A stretch of DNA of 47,077 nucleotides from contig CACGMC010000006.1 in NCBI GenBank assembly GCA_902574035.1, forward strand, positions 1 through 47,077, given 5' to 3'. Origin of the DNA: an uncultured Pelagibacteraceae bacterium (lineage in GTDB: Bacteria > Pseudomonadota > Alphaproteobacteria > Pelagibacterales > Pelagibacteraceae). Positions 44,709 to 47,077 of this stretch are shown piece after piece. The translations under genes were made by a program, and so were the position numbers. The notes beneath the pieces are model-generated. The model was not told the origin of the DNA. It saw only the letters and a program-made list of their open reading frames with translations, and did not search any database. Position 1 is the stretch's first letter; every line of letters begins with the position of its first letter.

Positions 44709-45485
44709 ATGAAAAAAGATATTTTTAAAATAGATAAAGAAATCTTTAAATCTAGATTAATAGTGGGTACAGGAAAATATAAAAATCTTGGAGAAACCGC
44801 CAAAGCGATCAAATCGTCTGGTGCAGATATGGTTACAGTAGCAGTACGAAGAGTTAACATCGCGGATAAAAAGAAACCTTTATTAATGGATTACATTAAT
44901 CCAAAAAAATTTTTTTATCTCCCTAATACTGCTGGATGTTTTAATTCAAAAGATGCACTCCGGACCCTAAGATTAGCTAGAGAAATTGGTGGTTGGAAAA
45001 TGGTAAAACTTGAAATATTGGGAGATAAAAAAACTTTATATCCGGATATGATCGAGACATTAAAAACTACCCAAGTTTTGGTTAGAGAAGGATTTAAAGT
45101 TTTAGTTTATTGTACAGATGATCCTTTACATGCTAAAAAATTGGAAGATCTTGGTGCGTCTGCCATAATGCCTTTAGCTGCACCTATAGGCTCAGGCTTA
45201 GGAATACATAATAAATTAAATATATCTTTAATAATAGAAAATTCAAAAGTTCCAGTAATAATAGATGCTGGTATCGGAACAGCTTCAGATGCTACAATTG
45301 CTATGGAAATGGGATGTGATGGAGTTCTAGTAAACTCTGCTATAGCATTAGCAAAAAAACCTGTTCAAATGGCAGAAGCTTTTAAGTATGCAGTTATATC
45401 TGGCAGAAAATCTTTTTTAGCGGGGAGAATGAAAAAAAATAATTTTGCTAGCGCTTCCTCTCCAAAACAAGGTTTAATTAGCTAG
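44709..45485 (+). CDS. thiG: Thiazole synthase ThiG
   Basis: Forms the thiazole phosphate moiety of thiamine from deoxyxylulose-5-phosphate, the ThiS thiocarboxylate and dehydroglycine. The 258-residue TIM barrel has [33 protein letters not shown], the Schiff-base Lys in [11 protein letters not shown] (Lys100), [12 protein letters not shown] and [14 protein letters not shown] start at the ATG at 44709, one base after the thiS stop; a GTG at 44700 inside thiS is an alternative that adds three residues. Its end overlaps the RNase E gene by eight bases. Confidence 0.97.
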   Translation: MKKDIFKIDKEIFKSRLIVGTGKYKNLGETAKAIKSSGADMVTVAVRRVNIADKKKPLLMDYINPKKFFYLPNTAGCFNSKDALRTLRLAREIGGWKMVKLEILGDKKTLYPDMIETLKTTQVLVREGFKVLVYCTDDPLHAKKLEDLGASAIMPLAAPIGSGLGIHNKLNISLIIENSKVPVIIDAGIGTASDATIAMEMGCDGVLVNSAIALAKKPVQMAEAFKYAVISGRKSFLAGRMKKNNFASASSPKQGLIS

Positions 45486-47077
45486 CTTTTTTCTTTCGTA
45501 TCCATAAAGTTCTTGGTTTTTTTTCTTTCTTTATATCCTCTTTGATTTTATTTTTTTTTGATAAACTTTTTTGATTTTTTTTATCAATTTTTGGTAATTT
45601 AGAATATTTTCCGTTTTGTGAGTTGAAGTTTTTAATCTGGTTAATATATTCGATCTTATTTATTATTTTTTTTGATTTATTAAGTAGTTCTATTTTGTAT
45701 TCTGGAATTATAAATTGAGATTTTTCGATTAATTCAATTTTATAAGAGTATTTTTTTTGAAAATAGCTTAATTCTTTTGATAAATTTGTATCTATATATA
45801 ATTTAACTTTATCAGGCACAAAAGCTTTGATAATCTTTATTTTATTATTAAATGCCAGCATTTCAATTTTTTTAACAATTTTTTGCGAGAAAGACTCTAA
45901 GGATAAATTTGTTTCCCACTGAATAGACCCCTCTCTAAGTCTTTGTCTCGTCATTTCCAACAACCCAAAGTTACTAATTCTACCGATTTGAATTCTTGCT
46001 CTATCTTTTCTAACACACTCTCTCATTTTTTTTTCAACTGTTCTTTTGTTATAAAAATTTAACATATCAATAAAATCAATTACTATAAGACCAGATAGAT
46101 CTCTAAGCTTAATTTGCCTACAAATTTCTTCTGCAGCCTCTAAATTTGTGTTTAATGCAGTCTTTTCAATATTCATTTGCTTAGTTGATTGTCCAGAATT
46201 TATATCGATCGCTACTAAAGCTTCAGTAGGATTAATAACTAAATAACCACCAGATTTAAGTTTAACTGTTGGTTCAAAAATATTATTAAGTTCCTTTTCT
46301 ATTAATGCATCATGAAATAAAGGTATTTTACCTCGATATTTTTTAACGTATTTAGCATTTTTTGGCATTAATTCTTTCATAAACTTTTTTGTTTTTTGAT
46401 ATCCTTCATTACCATCGACATAAATATACTTTGTTTCATTGTCGTAAATATCTCTTAAGGCTCTTTTAATAATGTCGCCCTCTTCGTAAATTAATGAGGG
46501 TGCGTTTGATACTACTGCCTTATCTTTTATTTCTTCCCATGTTTTCAAAGTATTTTGAAAATCTTTTTCCACCTCATTTTTTGTTTTATTTGCCCCAGCG
46601 GTTCTTACTATTACCCCCATACTTTTGGGTATCTCTATTTTATTCAGGATTTCCCTAATTTTTTGTCTATCATTAGAATTAAAAATTTTTCTAGATATTC
46701 CACCACCTTTTGCAGTGTTTGGCATCAGGACCATATATTTTCCTGCTAATGAAATAAAGGTAGTGAGTGCGGCACCTTTTTGACCTCTCTCTTCTTTTAA
46801 AACTTGTATTAAAATTACCTGTCCTGGTTTAATAACTTCCTGAATCCTATATTTTTTAAGGCCATAAGTATTTTTAAGCTTCTCTCTATAATTACTTTTT
46901 TCAGCAGCATAGGAATTGTTAGAGTTTTTATTTTGATCTTCAGAGTTTTCATTTTTTTCGCCATTATTAGTGGTTTCTTGATTGTTGCTAATTTCCTCCA
47001 AATTGGTATTTTTTAAATCTTCTCGAATTTTTTCTTCAACATTTTTTAATTTTTCTTTATCAGCTGATGGGATTTGG
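45478..47077 (-). CDS. rne: Ribonuclease E, 5' end beyond the window (partial)
   Basis: Endoribonuclease initiating mRNA decay and rRNA processing. The frame stays open to the right edge, where [10 protein letters not shown] matches the family's S1-domain segment, so the true start lies outside; a TTG at 46999-47001 only looks like a start. An Asn/Glu-rich insert splits the S1 domain, as in other alphaproteobacterial RNase E. The RNase H-like and DNase I-like parts follow; catalytic Asp residues are visible in [13 protein letters not shown] and LIVIDFIDM. After [10 protein letters not shown] the usual zinc-link CPxCxG is missing. The C-terminal scaffold is short, about 100 Lys-rich residues ending [11 protein letters not shown]. 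RNase G is the alternative, but the insert favours RNase E. Confidence 0.93.
   Translation of the reverse strand, partial: QIPSADKEKLKNVEEKIREDLKNTNLEEISNNQETTNNGEKNENSEDQNKNSNNSYAAEKSNYREKLKNTYGLKKYRIQEVIKPGQVILIQVLKEERGQKGAALTTFISLAGKYMVLMPNTAKGGGISRKIFNSNDRQKIREILNKIEIPKSMGVIVRTAGANKTKNEVEKDFQNTLKTWEEIKDKAVVSNAPSLIYEEGDIIKRALRDIYDNETKYIYVDGNEGYQKTKKFMKELMPKNAKYVKKYRGKIPLFHDALIEKELNNIFEPTVKLKSGGYLVINPTEALVAIDINSGQSTKQMNIEKTALNTNLEAAEEICRQIKLRDLSGLIVIDFIDMLNFYNKRTVEKKMRECVRKDRARIQIGRISNFGLLEMTRQRLREGSIQWETNLSLESFSQKIVKKIEMLAFNNKIKIIKAFVPDKVKLYIDTNLSKELSYFQKKYSYKIELIEKSQFIIPEYKIELLNKSKKIINKIEYINQIKNFNSQNGKYSKLPKIDKKNQKSLSKKNKIKEDIKKEKKPRTLWIRKKKAS

Noticed and set aside
46999-47001. TTG at 46999-47001 as the start of the RNase E gene
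   Set aside because: The same frame stays open to the window edge and the residues there match the S1 domain, so the gene is cut by the window and does not begin here.

Overview
This window is a continuous piece of an AT-rich, extremely compact bacterial chromosome, about 70% A+T by eye. It looks like a streamlined alphaproteobacterium, most likely of the SAR11/Pelagibacterales type. The reasons are near-total coding density (no gene-free stretch reaches 300 bases; the longest gaps are about 170 and 130 bases), Lys/Asn/Ile-rich proteins, many 1-13 base gene overlaps, and alphaproteobacterial gene order: rpsF-rpsR-rplI-dnaB, cvpA-purF, lptF-lptG-lptD-surA-pdxA-rsmA, aroQ-accB-accC next to the NDUFA12 homologue and a DUF2155 gene, purN-purM with hda. 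The lineage is inferred from gene content and order, not from a database match. I see no tRNA, rRNA, CRISPR array, insertion sequence or prophage gene.

Layout. 1-79 is the tail of an unidentified gene. 79-7417 (+) carries a TolC-family protein, recA with a GC-rich terminator, an aldehyde dehydrogenase followed by a perfect hairpin and a DUF779 gene, then alaS. icd (-) converges on alaS. 8692-16505 (+) is one tightly packed run: psd, pssA, rlmE, guaB (lacking its CBS domains), a small TPR protein, guaA, panB, a YfgM-like protein and a BamB-like lipoprotein. 16502-23579 (-) holds purF, cvpA, an RND/MMPL exporter, dnaB, rplI, rpsR and rpsF. 23666-26213 (+) holds fabD, fabG, acpP and gmk. 26210-33425 (-) holds rsmA, pdxA, surA, lptD, lptG and lptF. 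33556-35419 (+) is pepA-ndk. 35421-37000 (-) is purM-purN. 37026-40510 (+) is a DUF2066 protein, hda and aspS. A stand-alone TSCPD-domain protein (-) stands divergent from the NDUFA12/DUF2155 pair (+). accC-accB-aroQ (-), thiS-thiG (+) and a 5'-truncated RNase E gene (-) complete the window.

Functionally this is housekeeping. Purine synthesis is spread over several runs (purM, purN, purF, guaB, guaA, gmk). Outer-membrane assembly (lptD/F/G, surA, bamB-like, tolC), type II fatty-acid synthesis (accB, accC, fabD, fabG, acpP), phospholipid synthesis (pssA, psd), replication and its control (dnaB, hda), translation (alaS, aspS, three ribosomal proteins) and RNA decay (RNase E) are also here. I did not find an obvious new multi-gene system. 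The best leads are domain losses and local architecture: a CBS-less IMP dehydrogenase, an RNase E without its zinc-link cysteines, a lone RNR-type TSCPD domain, a hairpin between the aldehyde dehydrogenase and DUF779 genes, and convergent genes that share their stop codons.
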